Shown one piece after another: positions 9,083 through 18,030 of a stretch of 42,904 bases of DNA. Each line of letters opens with the position of its first letter. Position 1 is the stretch's first letter. The notes under the pieces are model-generated. The model saw nothing but the letters and a program-made list of their open reading frames with translations, did no database searches and was not told the DNA's origin. The DNA is taken from positions 1 to 42,904 of the forward strand of contig JBBTCX010000130.1 of NCBI GenBank assembly GCA_038043045.1. Reading direction: 5' to 3'. The DNA is from JBBTCX01 sp038043045 (lineage in GTDB: Bacteria > Planctomycetota > Phycisphaerae > UBA1845). The position numbers and the translations under genes were made by a program.

Positions 9083-9125
9083 CGGGAACCGTATGAGAAC
9101 CGGACCGTGGAACGGAATCCGTCGG

Positions 9126-11435
9126 TCATTTGGGATGGTGGGGGCAAGGCGCATCGCCGGGATTTCCCGGAGAGAGGTCGAATGGTTTTAGAGTAATCGG
9201 GGTTGGTTTGGCGTCGCCTTCGCGAATGTGGTAGACCCCATCTATGCCCAGATCGCGGAACGATTGGGTCATCCCGCTGGGCCAGCGGATGTCGATGTTT
9301 TCAATCATTGTCGCCTGCCCAAGTCCGATCTCCTGCTGAAGACTGCTACTTCCGAAACTGCCACCGCTTGACACCACCGCGTGAATGTCGCGGCTTCCAT
9401 TTGAGGTGACCACGCTCACCTTGATGCGCGCGCCGATGGCCGATCGATTGGATTTTGTACCCTCCAGCCGCAGCGTGATCCAATGGTTGCCGAACCCGGG
9501 ATTCTCGAAGAGCGCATTTTGAAATACATCTCCGACGTAGGCCCCGCCCATGACCGCATAGATATCTTGATCCCCATCGTTGTCCAGATCAGCAAATGCC
9601 ACGCCGTGTCCCTTCTGCAAATGTCCGAAACCACCTGCGGTGGTGACATCTTGAAAGTCCTTCCCGGCGTTGTTTCTAAACATGCGATTGGGAACGAGTG
9701 TGGCCAGAAGTGGATCACCGGTGCCAAAGTAGCAGTCCAGCCAGCCGTCGTTATCAAGATCGCCGAAATTAGCGCCCATGGCCAGCAATACTTTGTCGAG
9801 ATGGACACTTTTGGTGACGTCGGCAAAACTGCCGTCTTTGTTATTGTGATACAGTCGCGGGGTCTCTCCGTCATTCGGGATATCAAGGTAATCGGCGGCA
9901 ACGGCGTGAACCGAATCGGTCAAGAACACGGAAAACGACGCCACCAGAATATCCAACCACCCGTCATTGTCGTAATCCCAAAACCATGCGGGGAAACTTC
10001 GCAACGGGTGAGTCATGCCAGCCGCAGCGGTCTCGTCGGTGAAAGGCCAATACGACTTCGCGGGATCCGCGCCGTTTATCCCGTTATTCTTGAACAGAAC
10101 ATTCGGAGCGTTGAGGCAAGAGAGATAAAGATCGGGTCGACCGTCGTTGTTGTAATCCCCCCAAACGGCGGCCTTCACAAATCCGATATGTGCGACACCC
10201 AGTTCCTTGGCCACGTCGGTAAAGGTCCCGTCTCCGTTGTTGTGATACAGCTCACAGGGATGAACTTCTTCCGCGGATGACTCATTACCGATGAACAAAT
10301 CCAACCAGCCGTCGTTGTCGTAATCCGCCCAGGAACCCGCTTGTGTTGGATGAAAGCTCAATAGCCCGGCCTCCTCGGTCACGTCTTCGAAATAACCCTT
10401 GCCATTGTTCCGCAAGAGCGAATTCGGCAAGCGTCCCTGATCGCGCAACCAAGCCCCTCGAAGAATGAGCACGTCCGCGTCACCGTCGTTGTCGTAGTCG
10501 GCGTGCGTGATGTTCAACCCGCCAACTTCGCCGCTCAACCCGGCCGCTTCGGTTTGGTCGCTGAACGTCCCGTCGGAATTGTTTCGGTAATATCGAATCT
10601 GATCCATCAACCCCCACGAGGAGGCCATGATGTCCAAGTCGCCATCGCCGTCCAAATCTTCCGTGATACAGCCGCCCGAAAGATCGACCGTGGCAACGCC
10701 GGCCTGCGGGGCTACATCGTAGAAGCGCGGGAATTCAATTTCGGATTCGAAAACGCGCGGCGGAATGGTATACGTCGGCGGAACCTTCTCTGGATATTCG
10801 CCCAGAGTCATGTAGGCAAGATTCAGAAGCCAGCGGGATTTCAAATCCTTGGGATCCGTTTCCAAAAGCGCGTTTAACTCGTCGATCGCAGCGCGCGATC
10901 CCCGAGGCAGCGTGTGCACGCCCGATCCACGAATGGGCATTAAACACGAGTCCTGACTGTGTTTGGCGATGCAATTCTCTTGTTCACCGAGCCGTAGATA
11001 TGCAATAGCCATCAAATCATGCAAGCTCTTTACCGTTTTGGGACCAAGCCGAATACTCGGTTGATTGATTTCCGATCGAATAGCCGTAAGTTCGTCCACG
11101 GCTTCCTGAGTCTTGCCCGATAGCACTAGCTCGTACCCGACCATCATTCGCAAGCGAATTCTCTCTGCTAATTCTGTCGCTGCAGCCGCCTGCTTTCGGA
11201 ACATCTCCACGCGCTGAGGGTTTAAGAAAGGGTTCTTGACCGGATCAGATTCCCGGGCGAGTTTGGCCAATCGTTCGGCCATTCGCCGCGTTCCGGGTGC
11301 GGGCTCACCATCGCCGGCCCTTGCCCGCAGGACAGAAAATAAAACGAGCCATACAACAAAGGCTCCGGCGAATGCCGCATTTCGACGGCAAGGGTTACGT
11401 CTGCTCGAATCGTTCAACCTACTTCTTAGATTCAT
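9126..11435 (-). CDS. Secreted FG-GAP/VCBS-repeat protein with ASPIC/UnbV domain (CRTAC1-like)
   Basis: The protein has 769 residues. A signal peptide (AFAGAFVVWLVLFSVLRARA) is followed by a helical, TPR-like segment (about 50-215). Next comes a beta-propeller built from at least seven FG-GAP/VCBS units, each with a calcium-binding D.D.DG..D loop (for example DLDGDGDLDI, DYDNDGWLDLFI, DYNNDGRPDLYL, DLDNDGDQDIYA). The C-terminus (about 660-735) is an ASPIC/UnbV domain (NHWITLRLEG, SAIGARIKV, IRWPSG). Such proteins are exported and bind calcium; their function is largely unknown. It is divergent from the pentaheme cytochrome gene, whose downstream partner is a second protein of the same family, so the three may act together. 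Confidence 0.88.
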   Translation of the reverse strand: MNLRSRLNDSSRRNPCRRNAAFAGAFVVWLVLFSVLRARAGDGEPAPGTRRMAERLAKLARESDPVKNPFLNPQRVEMFRKQAAAATELAERIRLRMMVGYELVLSGKTQEAVDELTAIRSEINQPSIRLGPKTVKSLHDLMAIAYLRLGEQENCIAKHSQDSCLMPIRGSGVHTLPRGSRAAIDELNALLETDPKDLKSRWLLNLAYMTLGEYPEKVPPTYTIPPRVFESEIEFPRFYDVAPQAGVATVDLSGGCITEDLDGDGDLDIMASSWGLMDQIRYYRNNSDGTFSDQTEAAGLSGEVGGLNITHADYDNDGDADVLILRGAWLRDQGRLPNSLLRNNGKGYFEDVTEEAGLLSFHPTQAGSWADYDNDGWLDLFIGNESSAEEVHPCELYHNNGDGTFTDVAKELGVAHIGFVKAAVWGDYNNDGRPDLYLSCLNAPNVLFKNNGINGADPAKSYWPFTDETAAAGMTHPLRSFPAWFWDYDNDGWLDILVASFSVFLTDSVHAVAADYLDIPNDGETPRLYHNNKDGSFADVTKSVHLDKVLLAMGANFGDLDNDGWLDCYFGTGDPLLATLVPNRMFRNNAGKDFQDVTTAGGFGHLQKGHGVAFADLDNDGDQDIYAVMGGAYVGDVFQNALFENPGFGNHWITLRLEGTKSNRSAIGARIKVSVVTSNGSRDIHAVVSSGGSFGSSSLQQEIGLGQATMIENIDIRWPSGMTQSFRDLGIDGVYHIREGDAKPTPITLKPFDLSPGNPGDAPCPHHPK

Positions 11436-11484
11436 CCCCTATGATTCTACGACATGTCGCCTTCGAACACGACATTGATCTTCA

Positions 11485-11513
11485 TTGATCGACTTGGGAG
11501 AAACGGGTAGAAT
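11485..11513 (+). promoter_or_regulatory. Promoter for the cytochrome/FG-GAP operon
   Basis: TTGATC (11485-11490), 17 bases, TAGAAT (11508-11513), in the 143-base divergent intergenic region and about 65 bases before the ATG at 11579. ATTGATC is repeated just upstream (11474-11480), which could be a regulator half-site. Confidence 0.5.
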
Positions 11514-11578
11514 GAGCCCGAACGGTCCAGATATCCGGCGACACAACCACGCTGCGGGCTTAGTCGTAGGGGCGAAAG

Positions 11579-14557
11579 ATGCCGCTTGAAAAAACGAATC
11601 GACACGTCAACGATCAGGAACAGGAGCGTGGTTCGCGTTCCCTCCTTACACGTCCGCTAAAATGGCTCTTGGTTTGTGCCCTTACCCTCGGCGCCTTTCT
11701 GGTTGCAAACACGCTTTACTTGTTGGCCAATAGAGTTGCCGATCAGACCGACTGGGAATTCTTCGCCGTTGGAAAAACAACTCTCCCAAAACTTTTCCAG
11801 GCGATGGTGGTATCGCATACGTTCGTGGGGATCGTGTTCGCCGTGTTGATGCTCCTGTTCGGCCTCTTGCATCTACCCCGAGTATGGAAACGACACCGTC
11901 GACGGACCGTTTTTTCCGGTCTTTCTTTCGTCGCGGTGGGATTAACTCTTGCTATTACGGGTTTCTTCATCATGACCGTGGCCGCGACGAGGAATAACGA
12001 ATGGGCATGGTGGTCGCATGTAGTCTGCGCGGCGCTTGCGCCCACGCTTTATCTGATTCATCGCGGCGTTTCGTTTGTACCACTACGTCGTGTCGACTTC
12101 ACTCGTTTTTCCACGGCAACCGCCGGCGTCTTTGCGATCATTGTGGCTGGACATTTGTTTGGACCGAGAGAGCGAACGTTGACGCTTGAGGCCCAAATCG
12201 CTCTCAGCAAAGGCTCGGAAAGCAACGGACCGGGCGGCAAAGCCCGATTAGTCAAGGACTACGTATCTTCGGATTTCGCGCCGGCGGGTTATGTCCCACC
12301 GGCCAGCCCGTTTTTTCCATCAGCCGCGACGACGACCACCGGCGATTATCTCCCTTCGCGCATTATCACCCGCGGCGATGTCGGAACTCCCGCGCAACTT
12401 CAAGCGGATTTGAACGAATTTGGTTTCGCCGTCAACACGAAAATCGGCGCGGAAACGTGCGATCGCTGCCATCAGGACATCGTCGAACAATGGTCGAAAT
12501 CCGCCCACCGATTCGCTTCTTTCAACAATCCGTTCTATGAGGCCACCATCAACGACATGAGAAAGAACGCCGGCGTCAATAATGCTTGGATCGATGAACA
12601 CCTTGAAAACTTTCCGGACGCCAAAGACCGAGTGGCCATGGTCCGCAGCAAATGGTGCAGCGGATGCCACGATCCGGCACTCATGCTTCCCGGCGATATG
12701 GACGACGTGATCGACCGCAACACGTCGGAAGCCCAAGCGGGGTTAACCTGTCTCGCCTGCCACGCCATCGACAAAATCCACAACCAAACGGGCAACGGCA
12801 ACTACAACATCGCCGATGAACAAGAAGACCCCTATCTTTTCCCGACCGCCGCAACCGGCACCATCGCCGCGTACCTTCACGACCTGGTGATCAAAGCGAA
12901 ACCCACGGTCCACAAGCGGCAAATGAAAAAAGAATTCTTCACCAAGAGCGATTATTGTGCCACGTGCCACAAAGTAAATCTCGATGTCCCGGTGAATAAT
13001 TACCGCTGGTTCCGAGGTCAAAATGACTTCGATAGCTGGCATGACAGCGGTGTGGCACTCAATGCCTCGCGAACGTTCTATCTACCGCCGAAAAAGCGCG
13101 AGTGCCAAGATTGCCACATGCCGCAGGAACCCGCCCCGTTGGGAGACGTAGCCGCCAAGGACGGCAAAGTTCGTTCTCACCGTTTCTTGTCCGTCAACAC
13201 GGCCTTACCCTTCGTGCGCGGCGATGCCGACACGATTCGCCGCGCGGAAGAGTTTCTACGCGATGAAAAACTCACCGTGGATGTGTTCGCCGTAACGCCG
13301 GAATCCGCCGCCGAACCCATCATGGCCGTCGAACGATCCGAAATAAAACTCGCCGCCGGTGAGCGATACACCTTCGATATCGTCGTCCGCAACAAGGGCG
13401 TCGGCCATACCTTCCCCGCTGGCACCAACGACTCCAACGAAGGCTGGCTTGAAATCTCCATTCTCGATGACAAAGGCGCGACACTGGCGATCAGCGGCGC
13501 GATCCAACCCGACGGCCATCTGGATCCCTACGCCCACCTCTACAAGTCCATCATGCTCGACCATCACGGAGAACGTATTTCCCGGAGAAATGCCCAGGAT
13601 ATTCACGTCGCCGCGTTCGTGCGGGTCATCGGTCCCGGTACCGCCGATACGGCTCATTACGCGTATACTCCCTCCGCCGAATTGGCCGGTCGATCCGTGA
13701 CGATCAAAGCCCGCCTGCTCTGGCGAAAGTTCGATCGCCCCTACACGGAATTCGCGTATGCCGCCAACCGCGACGCATTCAAACGATTCGACCATTGCCC
13801 AGATCTACCGGTTACCGAAATCGCCTCCGATTCAGTGACATTCCATGTCACAAACACACCTTCTCCGTTTCCCGCAGCCGATCCCGATCCCAAGGATTGG
13901 ATGCGCTACAACGACTACGGCATCGGACTCTTCCTACAAGATGACACTCGCCAAGCGGCCGCTGCATTTGGCAAAGTCGCCCAAACCGCAGCTCAACGAC
14001 TCGATGGCCCTCGCAACTTGGCCCGAGTGGCCATTCGAGAAGGCAACCTCGCCCTCGCGTATCAGCATCTCAAAGAATGTGAACGCCTCTCGCCGGGTGA
14101 TCCGCAAACGGCCTGGGTTTGGGGAACGGCTTTGCAAGAAGACGGTCGATACGAAGAAGCCGTGCTCGCGTATTTGCGGGTAATCGAAGTTTTCCCCGAC
14201 GATCGCTCTGCATGGCGAAACATGGGCTTGTCTCACCGCCTCAACAACAACTACAGACCCGCCATCGATGCCTTGGACCGGGTCCTCGCCATCGACCCCG
14301 AAGATCGGGTTGCTCACTACCACAAGATATTCTGCCTCCGCGCGGTGGGCAGGGAAGAAGAAGCCAATACTTCCACGGAAGCCTATGAAAAGTACCAAAT
14401 CGACGAATCCGCACAGGAACTCACTCAAGCGTTTCGCCTCAAAAACCCCGGCGTGAATTTTGAAACCCAACCTGTGCACGTCCACGAACTCGTTCCCACC
14501 GGAGCTCAAGGCCACGTCACCATGACCAGCCACACGGAAACCGCTTTACCCAAATGA
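11579..14557 (+). CDS. Membrane-anchored pentaheme cytochrome c with TPR repeats
   Basis: The protein has 992 residues. It starts with five probable membrane helices (about 26-50, 73-98, 111-134, 141-163, 175-195). Several His residues lie in or near them (His80, His147), so haem b or quinone contact is possible. A periplasmic region carries five CXXCH sites: CDRCH 294-298, CSGCH 360-364, CLACH 391-395, CATCH 460-464 and CQDCH 509-513, arranged like cytochrome c554-type multiheme domains. A beta-rich domain follows (about 560-740). TPR-like helical repeats end the protein (about 770-930). The likely role is electron transfer across or outside the inner membrane, with the TPRs holding a partner. 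AGGGGCG precedes the ATG. The stop overlaps the start of an FG-GAP/ASPIC gene (ATGA), so the two are co-translated. The electron donor and acceptor are unknown. Confidence 0.88.
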   Translation: MPLEKTNRHVNDQEQERGSRSLLTRPLKWLLVCALTLGAFLVANTLYLLANRVADQTDWEFFAVGKTTLPKLFQAMVVSHTFVGIVFAVLMLLFGLLHLPRVWKRHRRRTVFSGLSFVAVGLTLAITGFFIMTVAATRNNEWAWWSHVVCAALAPTLYLIHRGVSFVPLRRVDFTRFSTATAGVFAIIVAGHLFGPRERTLTLEAQIALSKGSESNGPGGKARLVKDYVSSDFAPAGYVPPASPFFPSAATTTTGDYLPSRIITRGDVGTPAQLQADLNEFGFAVNTKIGAETCDRCHQDIVEQWSKSAHRFASFNNPFYEATINDMRKNAGVNNAWIDEHLENFPDAKDRVAMVRSKWCSGCHDPALMLPGDMDDVIDRNTSEAQAGLTCLACHAIDKIHNQTGNGNYNIADEQEDPYLFPTAATGTIAAYLHDLVIKAKPTVHKRQMKKEFFTKSDYCATCHKVNLDVPVNNYRWFRGQNDFDSWHDSGVALNASRTFYLPPKKRECQDCHMPQEPAPLGDVAAKDGKVRSHRFLSVNTALPFVRGDADTIRRAEEFLRDEKLTVDVFAVTPESAAEPIMAVERSEIKLAAGERYTFDIVVRNKGVGHTFPAGTNDSNEGWLEISILDDKGATLAISGAIQPDGHLDPYAHLYKSIMLDHHGERISRRNAQDIHVAAFVRVIGPGTADTAHYAYTPSAELAGRSVTIKARLLWRKFDRPYTEFAYAANRDAFKRFDHCPDLPVTEIASDSVTFHVTNTPSPFPAADPDPKDWMRYNDYGIGLFLQDDTRQAAAAFGKVAQTAAQRLDGPRNLARVAIREGNLALAYQHLKECERLSPGDPQTAWVWGTALQEDGRYEEAVLAYLRVIEVFPDDRSAWRNMGLSHRLNNNYRPAIDALDRVLAIDPEDRVAHYHKIFCLRAVGREEEANTSTEAYEKYQIDESAQELTQAFRLKNPGVNFETQPVHVHELVPTGAQGHVTMTSHTETALPK

Positions 14558-16368
14558 AAGCTCGATTGCATCCACAGTTAGGGGATCACCGAAGTTGCGG
14601 GCGACTGCGTGACATTGCGGTGTTGCGCTGCCTCGGCGGCGTTTTGATCCTGATTATGCCAATGCTTGGCACTTTTTGCAAAAGGGAAGAACCCCCCAAA
14701 CCAGCCGAGCCGCCCGCCTATTCAAAAAGCGATTACACCAAGTCAGCCCCGGCGGATGACCAACCGCCGATCACGTTTGCCGACGTAACTCGGTCGTCTG
14801 GTTTGAGTTTCACCCACCACAACGGTGCTTTCGGGCAGAAATGGATGCCCGAAACGATGGGAAGCGGCGGGGGGTTTCTCGATGTTGACAACGATGGACA
14901 CACGGACATCTTCCTCGTCAACGGTTCCGACTGGCCGGGACACGAGAAAGCCGACACCAAACCCACCGTGAAACTCTTCCGCAACCGCGGCGACGCAACG
15001 TTTGAAGACGTGACCGAGAAGGCCGGCCTTGCGGTGTCATGCTATGGCATGGGATGTACTTTCGGCGACTACGATGGCGACGGCGACCTCGATATTTTCG
15101 TCACCGCTGTCGGAAAGAATCTTCTTTTCCGCAACGACGCGGGACATTTCGCCGATATGGCCGAGCAAGCCGGCGTTCGTGGTAACGATTCGACAACCGC
15201 GAGTTTCTGGTCCACTGGAGCCACCTGGGTCGATGTCGATCGCGACGGTCGACTCGATCTGTTCGTCGCCCATTACGTCAAGTGGACGCCCGAGACCGAC
15301 CTCTTCACCACTTTCGACGGCAAGCACAAAGGCTACGCCACGCCGCAACAGTATCCAGGCCAAAGCTGCCGACTGTATCGAAATCTCGATGGTCAACGGT
15401 TTGAAGATGCCACCGTGAAATCCGGCGTATTCAACGACAGCGGTAAAACCCTCGGCGTGGTCGTCGCCGATTTCAACAACGACGAGTGGCCGGACCTCTT
15501 CGTCGCCAACGACACCCAGCCCAACTTCCTCTACCTCAACAAAGGCGACGGCACCTTCTTCGACATCGCCCCCTCCGCCGGTTGCGGTTTCGACGACACC
15601 GGCCGCGCCCGCGCCGGAATGGGCGTTGACGTAGCCGACCTCAACAACGACGGAACGCCCACCATCGCCATCGGCAACTTCACTGGCGAACCCGTTTCGC
15701 TTTATTCCCGAATCGCACGCGGACTCTTTCAAGACGTCGCCGGAAACATGAGGTTGGCGACACCGACTCTGCCGTGTTTGACGTTCGGTCTCGTCTTTGC
15801 GGACTTTGATCTCGACGGGTTTGTCGACCTCGCGCTGGCCAACGGCCACATCGAACCAGAGATCAACTCCGTCCAAAAAGAAATCACTTTCGCCCAGCGG
15901 CCGCAACTGTTTTGGAACAACCGGAGGCGCGCATTCGTGGACATGACGGAGGCGGCTGGAGCACCGTTCGCCGAACCCGTTGTCGGTCGCGGTCTTGCCG
16001 TCGCGGATTTTGATAACGACGGAGACGTCGATCTGTTGCTGACGGTCAACGGCGGTCCGGCGAAACTCCTGCGCAACGACACGCCGCCCGCGAAGGATCG
16101 ACGCTGGGTAAAACTGAAACTCGTCGGCGACGACAAGAATCGGTTCGCCATCGGAGCGACGATCACGGCCGTTTCTGGAGACCTAGTCCAGCGGCGAACC
16201 GTTCGAGCGTCGTCGTCGTATCTTTCCCAATCGGACACGACCGTCGTTTTAGGTCTGGGGTCCCGCGATCAAATCGATAGGCTGACGGTTGCTTGGCCGG
16301 ACGGAAAAACATCCATGCATGGTCCGCTCAAAGCGGAAATAACACATACGGTTGATCGACCTCGATAG
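14554..16368 (+). CDS. Exported FG-GAP/VCBS protein with ASPIC/UnbV domain (CRTAC1-like)
   Basis: The protein has 604 residues and its ATG overlaps the stop of the pentaheme cytochrome gene. One hydrophobic segment (VLILIMPMLGTFC) acts as signal or anchor; the Cys does not fit a standard lipobox well. The body has about seven FG-GAP/VCBS units with calcium loops (DVDNDGHTDIFL, DYDGDGDLDIFV, DVDRDGRLDLFV, DFDLDGFVDLAL, DFDNDGDVDLLL). The C-terminal ASPIC/UnbV domain (about 505-595) shows WVKLKLVG, FAIGATITA and VAWPDG. It shares the domain plan of the leftward divergent gene but lacks that gene's N-terminal helical region. It is presumably a partner of the cytochrome at the cell surface. Confidence 0.87.
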   Translation: MKARLHPQLGDHRSCGRLRDIAVLRCLGGVLILIMPMLGTFCKREEPPKPAEPPAYSKSDYTKSAPADDQPPITFADVTRSSGLSFTHHNGAFGQKWMPETMGSGGGFLDVDNDGHTDIFLVNGSDWPGHEKADTKPTVKLFRNRGDATFEDVTEKAGLAVSCYGMGCTFGDYDGDGDLDIFVTAVGKNLLFRNDAGHFADMAEQAGVRGNDSTTASFWSTGATWVDVDRDGRLDLFVAHYVKWTPETDLFTTFDGKHKGYATPQQYPGQSCRLYRNLDGQRFEDATVKSGVFNDSGKTLGVVVADFNNDEWPDLFVANDTQPNFLYLNKGDGTFFDIAPSAGCGFDDTGRARAGMGVDVADLNNDGTPTIAIGNFTGEPVSLYSRIARGLFQDVAGNMRLATPTLPCLTFGLVFADFDLDGFVDLALANGHIEPEINSVQKEITFAQRPQLFWNNRRRAFVDMTEAAGAPFAEPVVGRGLAVADFDNDGDVDLLLTVNGGPAKLLRNDTPPAKDRRWVKLKLVGDDKNRFAIGATITAVSGDLVQRRTVRASSSYLSQSDTTVVLGLGSRDQIDRLTVAWPDGKTSMHGPLKAEITHTVDRPR

Positions 16369-16376
16369 AAATCAGT

Positions 16377-17477
16377 TCACGGATTCACGATCAAAGTGCC
16401 AACATCTGACACCCCGAATTGGGCGAGGATTCCATCGTTGAGCGGATCGCTGATCACGTTTCCGCCGACCGCCCAAATGCCCCCCGAAGGGTCGACCCAG
16501 ACCGAGTGAAAGTCGCGCGTGGTTTGCGAGGCTAGCCCCGTGTTTTGCACTTCCCAACCCGTGGTCGTCTGAAAGGCAACCGCCGCTTCAATCCCCACGA
16601 CCACTCCGTTTCCATTCGGCGGAATGAAGACGCCGTTCATTTGCGGGGTGAGTGGCGCGGCTCGCTCCACGAACGCGCCGTCGAGTTGCTCAAGAATCAC
16701 GGAATCGAGAAATCCACCCACGGCCACGGTTTCGGTGTCATTCCCATGCACTGTAAACAGGCGACGGGTTGTCGGGCTTGGGATTTGTGACCACGTGGTT
16801 CCGTCGAATCGCAGAATGATCCCCGCGAAACCGACGGCATACACTTCGCTTTTGCTCCGGCCCCAGACTTTGAAAAGAGTCGGCGGACCGCCCGGAGCAA
16901 TCGTGCTGAGGTCTTCTTGAGTCCATTGGGATCCGTCGAATCGCCAGATCACACCGCCGGCGTCGGGATTTTCGAAGTTTCCGCCGACGGCCCAGACGGT
17001 ATCGGCGTCCGCGGCCCAGACCCCGAAAATCAATTCTGTTCCCGGTGTGGTCTGACGTTCAAAGGATTCAGTGGCGGTATCGAAGCGCAGAATCAGACCT
17101 TCTTCACCGGCGAAATAAAAGGAGTTATTCACGGGTTTTTCGCTGATCCACCATAGATCACCGGTGGCGGAAGTGTTCAAACGGCGCCAATTCGTGCCGT
17201 CGTAGCGGAGAACGAAAGGTCCTCGTCCATCTCCGGGATCGGCGCCGACCGCGTAAACATCCGACGGGGAGGTACCTGAAACGGAAAGCAAAGCGGCCGG
17301 TAGTTCGTTCAACACCAACTGCCAACGGGCTTCCGTCGATCCGTTGTCGTTGTTGTTAGACATCCCATTTCCGGAGTCCGTGGGCATGCAACCGGTCCAT
17401 ATCCCAAGAAGTAGAACGATCATCCCCCCGCAACGCACCGCCATTCGCTGACCAATTGTCACCAATGTTTTCTCCAT
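16377..17477 (-). CDS. Putative lipoprotein with beta-propeller-like repeats
   Basis: The protein has 366 residues. A basic start and hydrophobic stretch (MIVLLLGIWTGC) end at Cys30, an acceptable though not ideal lipobox, followed by a Ser/Asn/Asp-rich tether. The rest repeats a unit of about 45 residues of the form VWG.S.S.VYAVG....ILRFDGT.W (for example SPSDVYAVGADPG, SKSEVYAVGFAG, WAVGGNFENPDAGG). This suggests a six- or seven-bladed propeller exposed outside the cytoplasm. Proteins of this kind are frequent in planctomycetes and myxobacteria; no activity is assigned. It converges on the FG-GAP gene with 8 bases between. Confidence 0.75.
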   Translation of the reverse strand: MEKTLVTIGQRMAVRCGGMIVLLLGIWTGCMPTDSGNGMSNNNDNGSTEARWQLVLNELPAALLSVSGTSPSDVYAVGADPGDGRGPFVLRYDGTNWRRLNTSATGDLWWISEKPVNNSFYFAGEEGLILRFDTATESFERQTTPGTELIFGVWAADADTVWAVGGNFENPDAGGVIWRFDGSQWTQEDLSTIAPGGPPTLFKVWGRSKSEVYAVGFAGIILRFDGTTWSQIPSPTTRRLFTVHGNDTETVAVGGFLDSVILEQLDGAFVERAAPLTPQMNGVFIPPNGNGVVVGIEAAVAFQTTTGWEVQNTGLASQTTRDFHSVWVDPSGGIWAVGGNVISDPLNDGILAQFGVSDVGTLIVNP

Positions 17478-17666
17478 TTTCTAGAACTTCCGGCGAGGAG
17501 GGTAATCAAAACGGAGAACTTCAACAACAAACAAATGTAGCGATTCGGGCGAGACATAACGCAATGTTGTTCATTGCGGGTTGAAAAAGGCGGCGTACCC
17601 TCGGTGTGAGGTTTTGGGTACCGAAACGGCCCACGCGAGCAAAGGAGTACGCCGAATGGAGTAGAG

Positions 17667-17882
17667 AATTACCACGGCTTGGCTGTACGAGCCACAACGT
17701 CGGGAGATGTCCTGGCGGACATTTTGCGTGAAGGAGCCCAGCGATAGTTGAGTCTGGCCGTCGTGGCCGAGCACGTGAATCGGTGCGCCGGGCCGAAAGT
17801 CGTGAAGGAGCATCGACTGGTTGCTGGATAGGAGCTGGAGATTGGATTACGAAGGACATCGCGGAGAACGATTGAGTGATCG
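17667..17882 (+). pseudogene. Possible degenerate IS256-like transposase fragment
   Basis: One frame, broken by TAG at 17745 and 17829, reads LAVRATTSGDVLADILREGAQR, stop, LSLAVVAEHV, then VVKEHRLVAG, stop, ELEIGLRR. This weakly resembles the N-terminus of IS256-type transposases (D.l.e.LreGaqrlL..AveaEV, then vVrng.LpeRei.TG). The match is by eye only and could be chance. Confidence 0.2.
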
Positions 17883-17959
17883 AACTTTCCTTGAAGTGTC
17901 AATTTAAAATAGATTTACATATTCTTAACGCTTTATGCAGAGGTTGAGTTGTATTGCTC

Positions 17960-17989
17960 TTGACGGTTTGGGAAAGCTCACGGTACTAT
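17960..17989 (+). promoter_or_regulatory. Sigma70-like promoter for VPLP-CTERM gene
   Basis: TTGACG (17960-17965), 18 bases, TACTAT (17984-17989). It lies about 41 bases before the GTG at 18031, in an otherwise AT-rich upstream region. Confidence 0.55.
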
Positions 17990-18030
17990 AGGTAGTAAGT
18001 GTTCGGGGTGTTGTCGGGGGGAGATTTGAC

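Larger units (their letters stand above)
8525..9125. other. 601-base non-coding stretch with transposase debris
   Basis: Apart from the tRNA promoter at its left end and the two transposase fragments, I see no gene here. A short hairpin (CCCGC GGA GCGGG, 8766-8778) precedes the ISAs1 remnant. CAGTGTCCGAATG at 8741 could be what is left of an ISAs1 terminal repeat, but no matching partner is visible. Confidence 0.6.
17478..18030. other. 553-base intergenic region
   Basis: No intact gene is supported. Open frames exist on both strands between 17.52 and 17.90 kb but have no credible starts. The right end holds a good promoter for the VPLP-CTERM gene. GGCGTAC (17591) and GTACGCC (17647) form a distant 7-bp inverted repeat. 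The central part may be transposase debris. Confidence 0.5.

Noticed and set aside
9056..9120. Group II intron domain V/VI-like end
   Set aside because: AACCGTATGAG and ACCGGACCGTGG only loosely recall the domain V hairpin. No 34-nt GAAA-type hairpin forms and no reverse transcriptase is present; the upstream frame fits an IS630 end better.
9483..10280. Plus-strand open frame (265 codons) with regular Val/Ile repeats
   Set aside because: The pattern is the mirror of the FG-GAP D.D.DG repeats on the minus strand. The same applies to the minus-strand frame at 15037-15906.
17521..17859. Minus-strand open frame of 112 codons in the intergenic region
   Set aside because: No ribosome site, a Pro/Arg/Ser-rich shadow-like composition, and two other frames equally open. 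Nothing supports a gene.
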